Assembly: GCA_028285625.1 (NCBI GenBank)
Contig: JANQOX010000022.1
Location: 1-64,000, forward strand
From: Myxococcota bacterium
Lineage (GTDB): Bacteria; Myxococcota_A; UBA9160; UBA6930
Length of the DNA: 64,000 bases
Reading direction: 5' to 3'
Position 1 is the first letter of the stretch, and every line of letters starts with the position of its first letter. The position numbers were made by a program, and so were the translations under genes. This document shows positions 10,013 to 18,564 of this stretch, piece after piece. Under the pieces are notes generated by a model. It made no database searches. It saw nothing but the letters and a program-made list of their open reading frames with translations, and was not told the DNA's origin.

Positions 10013-10438
<426 letters not shown>

Positions 10439-10462
10439 CAACCAGCGAGACCGCATCCCTGG

Positions 10463-10495
10463 AGGGCGGGGCCTCGCGCCCCGCCCTTCTTTCGT
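10463..10495 (+). terminator. Hairpin terminator or attenuator after rubrerythrin
   Basis: A perfect 10-base stem (AGGGCGGGGC at 10463-10472 with its complement at 10478-10487) and a 5-base loop are followed by TCTTTCGTT. The T-run is interrupted, so read-through into the Fe-S gene starting at 10506 is likely and would lower its level relative to rubrerythrin. Confidence 0.7.
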
Positions 10496-10505
10496 TCGAG
10501 GCCCC

Positions 10506-11795
10506 ATGAAGGTCGACCCCCCGGAGCGACCCAGCACCGAAGTCCACTACGACGACGCCGACTACCTCGACGCCGCGGCCATCGAGCGCGAGCTGCGCCG
10601 GGTCGGAGAAGTCTGCCACCAGTGCCGGCGCTGCCTGCCCCTGTGCCCGTCGTTCCCCAAGCTCTTCGACCTGGTCGACGCCACCGACGACGAGATCGCC
10701 GGCGTCGCCATGGAGGGCTTCGACGAGGTCAACGAACTCTGCTTCCACTGCAAGCAGTGCTACAACCACTGCCCCTATACGCCTCCGCACGAGTGGGACG
10801 TCGACTTCCCCGCGTTGATGCGCCGCCACCAGCAGCTTCGTGCCAAGCGGGATGGCGTGCCGCTGGCGCGCAAGCTCACCACGAAGACCGACTGGATCGG
10901 CAAACTCGCCTCGCTGGCTCCGCCGCTCATGAACCTGGCCAACACCAACCGGCTCTCCCGCGTGATGATGGAGAAGACGGTGGGCATCCACCGGGACTGG
11001 GTGCAACCGTCCTACACGCGAGACACGGTGGCGCGCTGGCACCGCAGGCAGGCCAAGGCCCCTGCAGCCCCTGAGAACGGACATGCGGTGCTGTTCACGA
11101 CCTGCTCGGTGAACTACAGCGACACCGAGGTCGGGCGCGCCGCGCACGCCGTGCTCGCCAAGAGCGGCGTCGCGCTCGACGTCGCCTACGCCGGCTGCTG
11201 CGGCATGCCGCGCACCGACGTCGGCGACCTCGACGGTGCGCGCAAGGATGCGGAGCGCAACATCGCCGAGCTGCTTCCCCACGTGGACGCCGGCGCACTC
11301 ATCGTCGTGCCCGGGCCCTCGTGCTCGCTGATGCTGAAGCAGGAGTACCCGAAGCTGCTGCGCACGCCCGAAGCGGACCGCGTGGCGGCGGCCACCCGCG
11401 ACCTGATGGAGTTCCTCTACGACCTGGCGCGGGCCAAGAGGATGAATCGCGAGTTCAGCACCGGGCTGGGCCGTGTGGCGTATCACGCGCCCTGCCACCT
11501 GCGCGCCCAGAACATCGGATTCCGATCCCGCGACCTGCTGAAGCTGGCCTCGGACGAGGTGGTGCTGGTCGACGCGTGCTCGGGCGTGGACGGCACCTGG
11601 GGCATGCAGGCGCGGTTTCACGACGCGTCCATGCAGGTGGCTTCCAAGATGCTCCAATCGATCGAGTCCTCCGAGGCCGACCACGTGGCGACCGACTGCC
11701 CGCTCTCGGCGCTCCGCATCCAGGAGGGCACGGGGCGCGTGGCGCGGCACCCGATCGTGCTGCTGGCACTCGCGTATGGGATCGATCCCTCGTGA
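10506..11795 (+). CDS. Fe-S oxidoreductase with CCG domains (GlpC/HdrB-like)
   Basis: A 429-residue protein with two 4Fe-4S binding motifs near the N-terminus, C37-C40-C43-C47 and C79-C82-C85-C89, followed by two cysteine-rich CCG-type domains. The first ends in YAGCCGMP (about residue 235). The second contains [13 protein letters not shown] and a deviant [13 protein letters not shown], in which CCG is CSG. This is the layout of GlpC, glycolate-oxidase iron-sulfur subunits and heterodisulfide-reductase subunit B, which pass electrons between a dehydrogenase and quinone or thiols. No flavin dehydrogenase partner is adjacent. Its stop overlaps the GTG start of the DUF3501 gene, so those two are coupled. 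The link with rubrerythrin suggests a role in peroxide detoxification. Confidence 0.88.
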   Translation: MKVDPPERPSTEVHYDDADYLDAAAIERELRRVGEVCHQCRRCLPLCPSFPKLFDLVDATDDEIAGVAMEGFDEVNELCFHCKQCYNHCPYTPPHEWDVDFPALMRRHQQLRAKRDGVPLARKLTTKTDWIGKLASLAPPLMNLANTNRLSRVMMEKTVGIHRDWVQPSYTRDTVARWHRRQAKAPAAPENGHAVLFTTCSVNYSDTEVGRAAHAVLAKSGVALDVAYAGCCGMPRTDVGDLDGARKDAERNIAELLPHVDAGALIVVPGPSCSLMLKQEYPKLLRTPEADRVAAATRDLMEFLYDLARAKRMNREFSTGLGRVAYHAPCHLRAQNIGFRSRDLLKLASDEVVLVDACSGVDGTWGMQARFHDASMQVASKMLQSIESSEADHVATDCPLSALRIQEGTGRVARHPIVLLALAYGIDPS

Positions 11796-12682
11796 GGCCG
11801 GTCGCGATCACCGAACTGCTGCCCCCCCAAGCCTTCGAGGACCTGCGCGGACGCATGCGCAAAGCGGTGATGGCCCACAAGGCGGCGCGCCGCGTGGCCG
11901 TGGGCGACCGCGTGACGCTGCTCTTCGAGGACCGGGAGACCGTGCGCTGGCAGGTGCAGGAGATGTGCCGCGTCGAGGGTCTGCGCGACCCGGTGGCCGT
12001 GCAGAACGAGCTCGACGTCTACAACGAGCTCGTGCCCGGACCGGGCGAGCTGTCGGCCACGATGTTCGTGGAGATCACCGACAGCGCGCAGATCCGCCCC
12101 GAGCTCGACCGACTGATCGGGATCGACGAACACCTCGCCCTCGAGATCGGCGACGCGCGGATCCCGGCCAGCTTCGATCCGAAGCAGCTCGAAGAAGAAA
12201 GGATCTCGGCCGTGCAGTACGTGCGCTTCGCGCTCGACGACGAACAGCGCACGCGCTTCGCCGACCCCTCGACGCCGGTGTGGCTGCGCGTCGACCACCC
12301 CAACTACGCCGTCCGCGCGCCGCTACCCGATGCGGCGCGCGCATCGCTTCGCGTCGACCTCACCGGCGAGCCCGCGCCTCTGCTGGACCCGGCCCTGGCT
12401 CCGGCCCCGCCCGAGCCCACGGTGCTGGCCGAGCGCGGCCAGGCGCGCGCCGTCCAGCCCGGCGTACCCGCCGGCCCGGGCCATGTCTTCGTGGAGGCCA
12501 AGCGCGCCGTGTCGTTCGCGGACGCATCGCCCGAGCTGCTCGCCGACGTATTCGGTCTCGCCCAGGAGCTCGCCCGCGGGCTGGGCCCCTGCGGCGTCCG
12601 CCTCGACACGGGGTCCACCCCGATTCGTTGTCACCTGCTGCCCCGCAGCGGGTCGGCCCACCCCCCCAACCGCCCAAGCTGA
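11792..12682 (+). CDS. DUF3501 protein with a C-terminal HIT-like extension
   Basis: A 296-residue protein; GTG at 11792 overlaps the previous stop. Residues 1-190 match DUF3501 (for example RRVAVGDRVTLLFEDRETVR, VQEMCRVEGL, GELSATMFVEITD, SAVQYVRFAL), a family of unknown function commonly next to rubrerythrin and a CCG-domain Fe-S protein, as here. A proline/alanine-rich linker (about 195-225) leads to residues 229-285, which resemble the second half of a HIT domain: GHVFVEAKRAVSFAD, then a helix, then GVRLDTGSTPIRCHLLPR. Only one His of the HIT triad is left, so hydrolase activity is unlikely. The first part is firm; the HIT assignment is by eye. Confidence 0.82.
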   Translation: MRPVAITELLPPQAFEDLRGRMRKAVMAHKAARRVAVGDRVTLLFEDRETVRWQVQEMCRVEGLRDPVAVQNELDVYNELVPGPGELSATMFVEITDSAQIRPELDRLIGIDEHLALEIGDARIPASFDPKQLEEERISAVQYVRFALDDEQRTRFADPSTPVWLRVDHPNYAVRAPLPDAARASLRVDLTGEPAPLLDPALAPAPPEPTVLAERGQARAVQPGVPAGPGHVFVEAKRAVSFADASPELLADVFGLAQELARGLGPCGVRLDTGSTPIRCHLLPRSGSAHPPNRPS

Positions 12683-12699
12683 ACCCAGCGGAGGAAGCC

Positions 12700-13938
12700 A
12701 TGATCCAGTGGAGCGACCAGCACGAGATGATCCGGGACGCCGTCCGGAAGTTCGTCGACGCGGAGATCGTCCCGAACCTCGAGGCGCTCGAGCACGGCGA
12801 CATGCCGCCCTACGACATCCTGCGCAAGCTCTTCAGCACGTTCGGAATGGACGAGCTGGCGCGTCAGCGCTTCGCCCATCAGCTGGAGCGCAAGCGCCGT
12901 CAGGAGCGGGGCGAGGCCGAACCGGAGCGCGCCGAGAAGCCCGCCGACGGCGAGGACCGCACGGATTCGGCCGGCATCCAGCTCATCCCGATCATCGAGA
13001 TCTGCCGCTACTGCCCCGGGATGGTGACGGCCATGGGCGTCTCCATGGGCCTGACCGCCGCCGCGATCAACGGCAAGGGCAGCTCGGAGCAGATGGAGCG
13101 CTGGGGCCTGGATCTGCTCACCATGGACAAGATCGGCGCCTGGGCCATCACCGAGCCGGGCTCCGGCTCCGACGCCTTCGGCTCCATGAAGTCCACCGCT
13201 CGCGCCCAGGACGACGGAACCTGGCTGCTGAACGGCAGCAAGACCTTCATCACCAACGGCCCCCACGCCGACACGATCGTGTTCATCTGCAAGCTCGAAG
13301 AGGAAGGCGTCGACCGCAAGGACTGGAAGGTCATGAACTTCGTGCTCGATCGCGGGATGACCGGGCTCGAGCAGACCAAGCCCCTGCGCAAGATGGGCCT
13401 GCACAGCTCGCCTACCGGCGAGCTGTTCCTGAACGACGTGAAGGCCGGTCCCGAACGCCTGCTGGGCGGTGCCCGCAGCCGCGCTCAGTCGGGCGCCAAG
13501 GACACGTTCTCCATGGAGCGGTCGGGCGTCGCCGCCATGGCCCTCGGCATCGTCGAGCAGTGCCTCGAGCTGTCGGTGAAGTACGCCAAGGAACGCGTCC
13601 AGTTCGACCGCCCGATCGGCGAGTTCCAGCTGATCCAGGACAAGCTCGCGCGCATGGAAGTGGCGCGCATGAACCTGCAGAACCTGGTGTTCCGCACCAT
13701 CGAGTGCTCGGCCAAGGGCGTGAACCTGACCTTCGCCGAAGCGTCGGCCATGAAGCTCTACGCGGCGCGGGCGGCGGTCGAGGTGGCCATGGAGGCGGTG
13801 CAGGTGTACGGCGGCAACGGCTACATGTCGGAGTACCAGGCCGAGCAGCTGGCCCGCGACGCGAAGGTGCTGCAGATCTACGCCGGCACCGACGAGATCC
13901 AGATCTCCGCCATCGCCCGCGACCTCCTCGCCCGCTGA
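12700..13938 (+). CDS. Acyl-CoA dehydrogenase, helix-G glutamate type
   Basis: A 412-residue FAD enzyme, ATG 17 bases after the DUF3501 gene with GGAGGAAG upstream. Family motifs: AWAITEPGSGSDAFGS (147-162), ITNGPHADT (184-192), RVQFDRPIGEFQLIQDKLA (299-317) and VYGGNGYMSEYQAEQLARD (369-387). The usual catalytic Glu of the YEGT motif is Ala395 (IYAGTDEIQ). Instead Glu273 in FSMERSGVA aligns with the catalytic Glu of isovaleryl-CoA and long-chain dehydrogenases, so a branched or long acyl-CoA is plausible. A charged stretch at about 62-90, rich in Arg/Glu/Lys, interrupts the N-terminal helical domain and is unusual for the family. Electrons should go to ETF. Confidence 0.92.
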   Translation: MIQWSDQHEMIRDAVRKFVDAEIVPNLEALEHGDMPPYDILRKLFSTFGMDELARQRFAHQLERKRRQERGEAEPERAEKPADGEDRTDSAGIQLIPIIEICRYCPGMVTAMGVSMGLTAAAINGKGSSEQMERWGLDLLTMDKIGAWAITEPGSGSDAFGSMKSTARAQDDGTWLLNGSKTFITNGPHADTIVFICKLEEEGVDRKDWKVMNFVLDRGMTGLEQTKPLRKMGLHSSPTGELFLNDVKAGPERLLGGARSRAQSGAKDTFSMERSGVAAMALGIVEQCLELSVKYAKERVQFDRPIGEFQLIQDKLARMEVARMNLQNLVFRTIECSAKGVNLTFAEASAMKLYAARAAVEVAMEAVQVYGGNGYMSEYQAEQLARDAKVLQIYAGTDEIQISAIARDLLAR

Positions 13939-14314
13939 CCCCAACCCCACCCCTCAACCGGGGGCGAGACCCTCGAGCGATCGTCGGGGCGGGGGCGGAG
14001 CGAGGGTGGGCCCGTGCTCAGTCTCGCGCCGTCGTGCACCTGGGTCGGCCGTACGCTTCGTCGTCGCTCCATTCCGCGCGGTCCCACCCTCGCTCCGCCT
14101 CGCATCTCGGCTGGTTCGCGCGATTGCCGGCCCCGACGGGTGGGCGGCGACGAGACCGCACGGAATGGAGCGCCGCCCCGAAACCGGCCGCGCACCGGAG
14201 CGCGACGGCGCGAGACTGAGTACGGGCTCGTCGCCGCCCGCCCGACGCCCCGACAGAGGCGACTCGGGACTCGCCGTTGCCGGCGTGTGGGGATGGAACT
14301 GGGGTGGGTGGGGG
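13939..14314 (+). other. Gene-free stretch between acyl-CoA dehydrogenase and DUF2203
   Basis: No convincing coding region lies in these 376 bases: the open frames are low-complexity Arg/Pro-rich and lack ribosome sites. The centre (13994-14226) is a structured palindromic element described separately. The last part (about 14285-14335) is G-rich (runs of GGGG and GGGTGGG). Confidence 0.7.
13994..14226 (+). repeat. Long imperfect palindromic element
   Basis: Two nested inverted repeats are visible. The block at 14011-14034 is repeated inverted at 14203-14226 (23 of 24 bases), and CGCTCCATTCC at 14065-14075 is repeated inverted at 14162-14172 at the same offset, with diverged sequence between the blocks. 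A second exact 17-base inverted pair lies at 13994-14010 and 14083-14099. The layout resembles a non-autonomous palindromic repeat (REP/MITE-like). No transposase is present, and I saw no second copy in this window. Confidence 0.7.
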
Positions 14315-14656
14315 TTATTGGATGGGGGTGCGGCCGGTGAAGCCGTCTTCGTAGGTGTGGAAGTGGTCGAGGTCGTCCTCGGGCCATTGCCAGCAGAGGC
14401 AGCCGCTGCCGGTGTCGAAGTCCACCTGCCAGACGCCCTTCACGTCGAGCCCCAGCGCTTCCATCTCGCGGGCCCAGCGCGAGACCTCGGCCTCGATGCG
14501 CTGGTCGAGTGCCTCGCGCGCGCCGCCCTCGCCCGCGGCCAGTGCGTCGCGTTCCGCCAGCAGCTTCTCGGTGCTCTCCACCGCGCGCTCGGTTCGGGCG
14601 CGTACGTCCGAGAAGATCGAGCGGGCGGTTGCCAGGGTCCAGCGCTTCTCGGTCAT
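14315..14656 (-). CDS. DUF2203 family protein
   Basis: A 113-residue soluble protein. The ATG at 14656 gives MTEKRWTLATARSIFSDVR, the usual DUF2203 start; a start nine codons earlier is possible. It has one long charged helix (about residues 15-65) followed by a compact C-terminal part with VKGVWQVDFDTGSGCLCWQWP and HFHTYEDGFTGR near the end, both typical of the family. The function of DUF2203 is not known to me. It lies 26 bases downstream of mlaD on the same strand and may be transcribed with the lipid transporter, though nothing in the sequence gives it a role there. Confidence 0.8.
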   Translation of the reverse strand: MTEKRWTLATARSIFSDVRARTERAVESTEKLLAERDALAAGEGGAREALDQRIEAEVSRWAREMEALGLDVKGVWQVDFDTGSGCLCWQWPEDDLDHFHTYEDGFTGRTPIQ

Positions 14657-14682
14657 CGATCGGGTCGGGCCTCCGGTCCGCA

Positions 14683-15639
14683 CTAGGGCGACCCCGCGGA
14701 CATGCGAACCAGGGATCGTACCAGCAGGCTGCGCTGGGCCCCCCCCACCAGGACCTGAAGATCGTGATAGAGGCTCGGGTCGTTCACCAGCAGACCGATC
14801 GTGCCGGTGCCGCCGTCGATCTTCTCGAGGATCGCGTTCAGCCGCTGCAGCCCTGCGACGGCCTCGGCAAAGGCCTCGCCCTCTGGGTCGTCGTAGATCA
14901 GCTGGTGGAGCAGGCCGTCGCCGACGACGATCTGTTCCATGATCTGCTCGAGCCGGGCGAGTGAGCGCTCGACGCTCTCGACGCCGCCGCCCTCGTAGTT
15001 GTCGTAGATCAGGCTGTGGAGCAGGCCGTCGCCGCCGCGAACCTCTTCGGTGAGTTCGGCCACGCCGCTGCTGATGCGCGCGATCGACTCGGTGGTCTGG
15101 TCCAGGCGGCCGTCCCCCATGGCCTCGCTCAGCTCGAGCACCACCCGGTTCACGTTGTCGGCCAGCGTCGCCGCGCTGTCGATCGCCTGGGTTCCGCGCA
15201 CCACGATCGCGTCGAGATCCACCGGGCTCACCGAGGCCAGTTCCTGCCCTTCCTCGAGCACGCGCCCGGCCCCGGTGCCCATGGAGACCGAGACGTAGCG
15301 ATCGCCCAGGAGACCCACCGTCCCGATGCTCGCGACCGAGTCGCTCCGGACGTAGGCATCGACCGAGGCATCCACCTGGATCACCACACGAACCGGCGGC
15401 ACCTCGGCGTTCGCCGGTGCGAACTGGACCGATTCGACCCGGCCCACGTCCTTTCCCGCGAGCCGCACCGGTGCCCCCGCCACCAGACCCTGCACGTCCT
15501 CGAAGTAGGTGACCAGGGTGTACCGGGGGCGCAGGATGCCGCTGCGCTGGCCGAGCATCATCAGCAGGACGCTTCCCACCAGGAGCGATGCGACCACGAA
15601 GAGCCCCACGAAGAGGCTGGTGCGGCGATGGTTCGACAT
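14683..15639 (-). CDS. mlaD: MlaD/MCE domain lipid-transport protein
   Basis: A 318-residue protein with ATG at 15639. One membrane span lies at about residues 8-30 (LFVGLFVVASLLVGSVLLMM), followed by a single MCE domain (about 38-120: TYFEDVQGLVAGAPVRLAG to SIGTVGLLGDRYVSV). The rest is a long helical region with amphipathic repeats such as GGDGLLHSLIYD and VGDGLLHQLIYDD. MCE proteins form hexameric rings in the periplasm that carry phospholipid between membranes, anchored to an ABC transporter formed by the next two genes. The helical tail is longer than in E. coli MlaD (183 residues) and may form a periplasmic extension. No mlaC or mlaB is nearby. Confidence 0.93.
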   Translation of the reverse strand: MSNHRRTSLFVGLFVVASLLVGSVLLMMLGQRSGILRPRYTLVTYFEDVQGLVAGAPVRLAGKDVGRVESVQFAPANAEVPPVRVVIQVDASVDAYVRSDSVASIGTVGLLGDRYVSVSMGTGAGRVLEEGQELASVSPVDLDAIVVRGTQAIDSAATLADNVNRVVLELSEAMGDGRLDQTTESIARISSGVAELTEEVRGGDGLLHSLIYDNYEGGGVESVERSLARLEQIMEQIVVGDGLLHQLIYDDPEGEAFAEAVAGLQRLNAILEKIDGGTGTIGLLVNDPSLYHDLQVLVGGAQRSLLVRSLVRMSAGSP

Positions 15640-15656
15640 GGGGTTCTCCTCTGGGC

Positions 15657-16436
15657 CTAGCCTGCGGTGGCGGCCGGTAGGGGCTCGTCGCCCCCGAGAA
15701 ACGACTGCATCGCGGGATCCGTGCTCTCGCGGATCGCCTGGCCGTCGCCTTCGACGGCGATGCGCCCGTCGCGAAGCAGGCCGATGCGATCGGATACCGC
15801 GAAGCAGAGCTCGAGGTCGTGAGTCACCACCAACGAGGTCACGCCCAGCCGCTGCTGCAGGGAGCGGATCAGGACGCCGATGCGCCGCGAGTTCGCCGGG
15901 TCGAGCCCCGTGGTGGGCTCGTCGTACAGGATGATGCGGGGCTCGAGGGCGATGGCGCGCGCCACGCCCACCCGCTTGCGCATGCCCCCCGAGAGCTCGG
16001 CCGGCAGCATGGCTTCGATGCCCGCGAGCCCCACGGCCTCCAGGCACTCGGCCACCCGGGCGCGGACGCGGTCTTCGGGCCAGCGGCGATGCTCGCGAAG
16101 CGGGTATGCCACGTTCTCGAGAATGCTGAGCGAATCGAACAGGGCCGCACCCTGGAACACCATGCCGAAGTCGTGGCGCACCGGGACCCATGCGGACTCC
16201 GACAGGTGGGTCACGTCGCGGCCGTCGACCCGGATCGTCCCGGCGTCCGCTTCGAGCAGCCCGATCATGTGTTTGAGGCAGACCGACTTGCCCGAGCCCG
16301 AGCCGCCGAGGATCGTGTAGGTCTCGCCCGCAGCCACCTCGAGGTCGACCCCACGCAGGACGTCCTGTCCGCGGAAGGCCTTGCGCACGCCCTCCATCAA
16401 GACGATCGGCGCAGTACCTGCCTGCGTCGAGTTCAC
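15657..16436 (-). CDS. mlaF: Mla-type ABC transporter ATPase
   Basis: A 259-residue ATPase. I chose the GTG at 16436 because it overlaps the mlaE stop (GTGA) and gives the normal family length; the open frame continues upstream only within mlaE. Walker A is GGSGSGKS (about residues 41-48), the signature is LSGGMRKRVGVARA, Walker B is IILYDEPTTGLDP, and the switch His is in VVTHDLELC. The LSGGMRKR and PTTGLDP forms are those of the MlaF/Ttg2A group. It powers phospholipid movement with MlaE in the inner membrane and MlaD in the periplasm. Confidence 0.95.
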   Translation of the reverse strand: MNSTQAGTAPIVLMEGVRKAFRGQDVLRGVDLEVAAGETYTILGGSGSGKSVCLKHMIGLLEADAGTIRVDGRDVTHLSESAWVPVRHDFGMVFQGAALFDSLSILENVAYPLREHRRWPEDRVRARVAECLEAVGLAGIEAMLPAELSGGMRKRVGVARAIALEPRIILYDEPTTGLDPANSRRIGVLIRSLQQRLGVTSLVVTHDLELCFAVSDRIGLLRDGRIAVEGDGQAIRESTDPAMQSFLGGDEPLPAATAG

Positions 16437-17269
16437 GAGAACAACCTCTGCATGGCCGCGAACCACGCATCGCCCGGGAGCAGCATGATCGCCCGGGTGA
16501 GGAAGTAGTCCGAAACCAGAACGAAGACCGACGCGATCACCACGGCGCGCGTGGTGGCCCGGCCCACGCCGGCGGTGCCGCCCTCGGTCCCCAGGCCGAC
16601 GTAGCAACCCACCATGGCCACGGCCCAACCGAACACGAAGGTCTTCGCCACGCCCGCGAACAGGTCCGACAGGGTGACCGTCGTCGTGACCGTCTGAAGG
16701 TAGAAGCTGGCCGAGATCCCGAACTGCAGGTCGGCCACCAGCATGCCACCGGCCACGCCGAGGAGGATGGCCGAGAGCGTCAACAGCGGCAGTCCCAGGG
16801 TCAGCGCGATCACCCGGGGCAGGACCAGCTTCTGCACGGGGTCGGCTCCCATCGCGCGAATCGCGTCCACTTGCTCGGTCACGCGCATCGAGCCGATCTC
16901 CGAAGCGATTCCGGCACCGACCCGGCCGGCCACCATCAGCGCGGCCAGGACCGGACCGAGCTCGCGGACGATCGCGAGTCCGACGATGCTGCCCACGTAC
17001 GGCTTCGCGCCGAAGCGCGAGAGAGCGAAGGCGGTCTGCAGCGACAGGACCATCCCGGTGAAGGTCGAAGCGAGCAGTACGATGGGTGCGGAACGCACGG
17101 CGAGCAGCTCGAACTGCAGCAGCGTCTCGGCGAACGGGAAGCGCCGCGCGAACGCCGCCCGGACGCAGTCGGTCGCGAGCAGCAGGAACGCGCCCACGCC
17201 CTCGAGCGCAGCCAGGATGCGGTCTCCCAACCGGACCACGAGGCCGACCGGCACGGGTGCGCTCGTCAC
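16433..17269 (-). CDS. mlaE: Mla-type ABC transporter permease
   Basis: A 278-residue membrane protein of the MlaE family. GTG at 17269 is the best start; the frame is open further upstream but only as a shadow of the preceding gene. Family segments include ASTFTGMVLSLQTAF, IVRELGPVLAALMVAGRVGAG and EIGSMRVTEQVDAIRAMG, with about five membrane spans. It forms the inner-membrane core through which phospholipids pass, together with MlaF and MlaD encoded just downstream. It lies 19 bases after a small exported protein that may belong to the same operon. Confidence 0.94.
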   Translation of the reverse strand: MTSAPVPVGLVVRLGDRILAALEGVGAFLLLATDCVRAAFARRFPFAETLLQFELLAVRSAPIVLLASTFTGMVLSLQTAFALSRFGAKPYVGSIVGLAIVRELGPVLAALMVAGRVGAGIASEIGSMRVTEQVDAIRAMGADPVQKLVLPRVIALTLGLPLLTLSAILLGVAGGMLVADLQFGISASFYLQTVTTTVTLSDLFAGVAKTFVFGWAVAMVGCYVGLGTEGGTAGVGRATTRAVVIASVFVLVSDYFLTRAIMLLPGDAWFAAMQRLFS

Positions 17270-17288
17270 CTGCGCGCGCCCGCCATGC

Positions 17289-17834
17289 TCAAGGCTCCAC
17301 CCGCGTGAGACCGGCCCACCAGCCGTCGAAGGCGTCGGCGCGCGCCGGAGTCGCACCCGGGTCGACCAGCACGAGATCCAGCAGGCAGTCGCCCCGGCGG
17401 GTGGTGAGCGACCGGATCCGCACACGGCGTCCTTCGAGCGTGGCTCGGGCGTCCTGCAGCCAGCCGGCCTCGCCCCCCGCCTCGACCTCGCGCGAGGTCG
17501 CGATCTCGACGTCGACCAGGCCGAGGAGCAGTTGGTTGGCCGCCCAGCGAAGCGGGGCATCGCCCCGCGCGCAGTCGCTGAAGAGGGCGAGACTGGCACC
17601 GTCGGGGGAGCGCCAGGCGGCGAGCGCACCGTCCAGGGCTGCGGGCGCGAAGTCACTGCCGAGCGCCGGATCCGCCAGCCCCACGCCGGCTTCGGGCAGC
17701 TGCAGGCGGCCGTCCCGTCGGGCGAGGTCGCTGGCGCACGCGCCAGCCTGCCAGAGCACGAGCAGGAACACCGCAGCCACGACGCCCGGAACGCCGCGCA
17801 GCGCACGACCGTGCCGCCCGCGAGTACCCCCCAC
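17289..17834 (-). CDS. Exported protein upstream of mlaE, function unknown
   Basis: A 181-residue protein I do not recognise. GTG at 17834 is preferred because it places a signal peptide (GVVAAVFLLVLWQAGACAS, about residues 14-33) near the N-terminus; a Cys at the cleavage region hints at a lipoprotein, but the residues before it (Ala-Gly-Ala) are a weak lipobox. The mature part has SDCARGDAPLRWAANQLL and ends in DGWWAGLTRV, with two Cys that could pair. Its place just before mlaE suggests a periplasmic accessory of the transporter, perhaps in place of MlaC, but no MlaC sequence features are visible. Confidence 0.72.
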   Translation of the reverse strand: MGGTRGRHGRALRGVPGVVAAVFLLVLWQAGACASDLARRDGRLQLPEAGVGLADPALGSDFAPAALDGALAAWRSPDGASLALFSDCARGDAPLRWAANQLLLGLVDVEIATSREVEAGGEAGWLQDARATLEGRRVRIRSLTTRRGDCLLDLVLVDPGATPARADAFDGWWAGLTRVEP

Positions 17835-17958
17835 GCGTTCAAAGCTAACCAATTCTGCGCTCACGCCGCGGTGGACACGTCGGGCGCCCTGGCCGGGTTT
17901 GTCCGCCCGAGGTCGGAGTCGCTTGACGGCCGGCCGCCTCGTCGGGTACCCGGTTGCC

Positions 17959-18564
17959 ATGCCCCCCACGCTCGTGCTCGCAAGCGGCTCGCCGCGCCGC
18001 CGTCACCTGCTCGCAGAAGCGGGCATGGCCTTCGAGCAGCGGGTCCCGGGAATCGCCGAGGACGTGTTCCCGGACGAGACCCCGGCGGCGCTGGTCGAAC
18101 GGCTCGCGCACGAGAAGGCGCAGCACATCGCCCGCGCGCTCGGGGCCGAGACGCGACGCGTGGTCCTGGGTGCCGACACCGTGGTCGTGCTCGACCGCGA
18201 GATTCTCGGCAAGCCCCGCGACCCCGCCGACGCCGCTGCCATGCTCGGCCGGCTGGTGGGGCGGGACCATCGCGTGGTGACCGGGGTGGCGCTGGTCGAT
18301 ACCGCCGGTGCCACCGCACGGGTGTTCTCGGTCGAGAGCGCCGTCTCCATGCGTCCGGCGTCGGCGTCCGAGATTCGCGACTACGTGGCCGGAGGCGAGC
18401 CACTCGACAAGGCAGGCGCCTACGCATACCAGGGCGAAGGGCGCCGCTTCGTCCGGTCCGTCGGCGGCAGCGAGACCAACGTGATCGGCCTGCCCATGGC
18501 CGAGACCCTCGACGCCCTGAGCCAGCTCGGATTGGCTCCACCCGCAGGCGAGGCAAGCTCTTGA
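17959..18564 (+). CDS. maf: Maf-like nucleotide pyrophosphatase
   Basis: A 201-residue protein with ATG at 17959. Typical motifs are LVLASGSPRRRHLLAEAG (residues 4-21), LGADTVVVLD near 72, GKPRDPADA, a central VTGVALVD and YAYQGEGRRFV near 155. Maf proteins hydrolyse non-canonical or modified nucleoside triphosphates (dTTP/UTP or m7GTP types) in the cytoplasm; the subtype cannot be set with certainty. A TTGACG sequence at 17923-17928 could be a -35 element for it. Its TGA stop overlaps the TTG start of yggS. Confidence 0.93.
   Translation: MPPTLVLASGSPRRRHLLAEAGMAFEQRVPGIAEDVFPDETPAALVERLAHEKAQHIARALGAETRRVVLGADTVVVLDREILGKPRDPADAAAMLGRLVGRDHRVVTGVALVDTAGATARVFSVESAVSMRPASASEIRDYVAGGEPLDKAGAYAYQGEGRRFVRSVGGSETNVIGLPMAETLDALSQLGLAPPAGEASS

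Noticed and set aside
14006-14686. Open frames in the palindromic region and across DUF2203
   Set aside because: Low-complexity Arg/Pro/Gly sequence, no ribosome site, and opposite to a recognisable DUF2203 gene.
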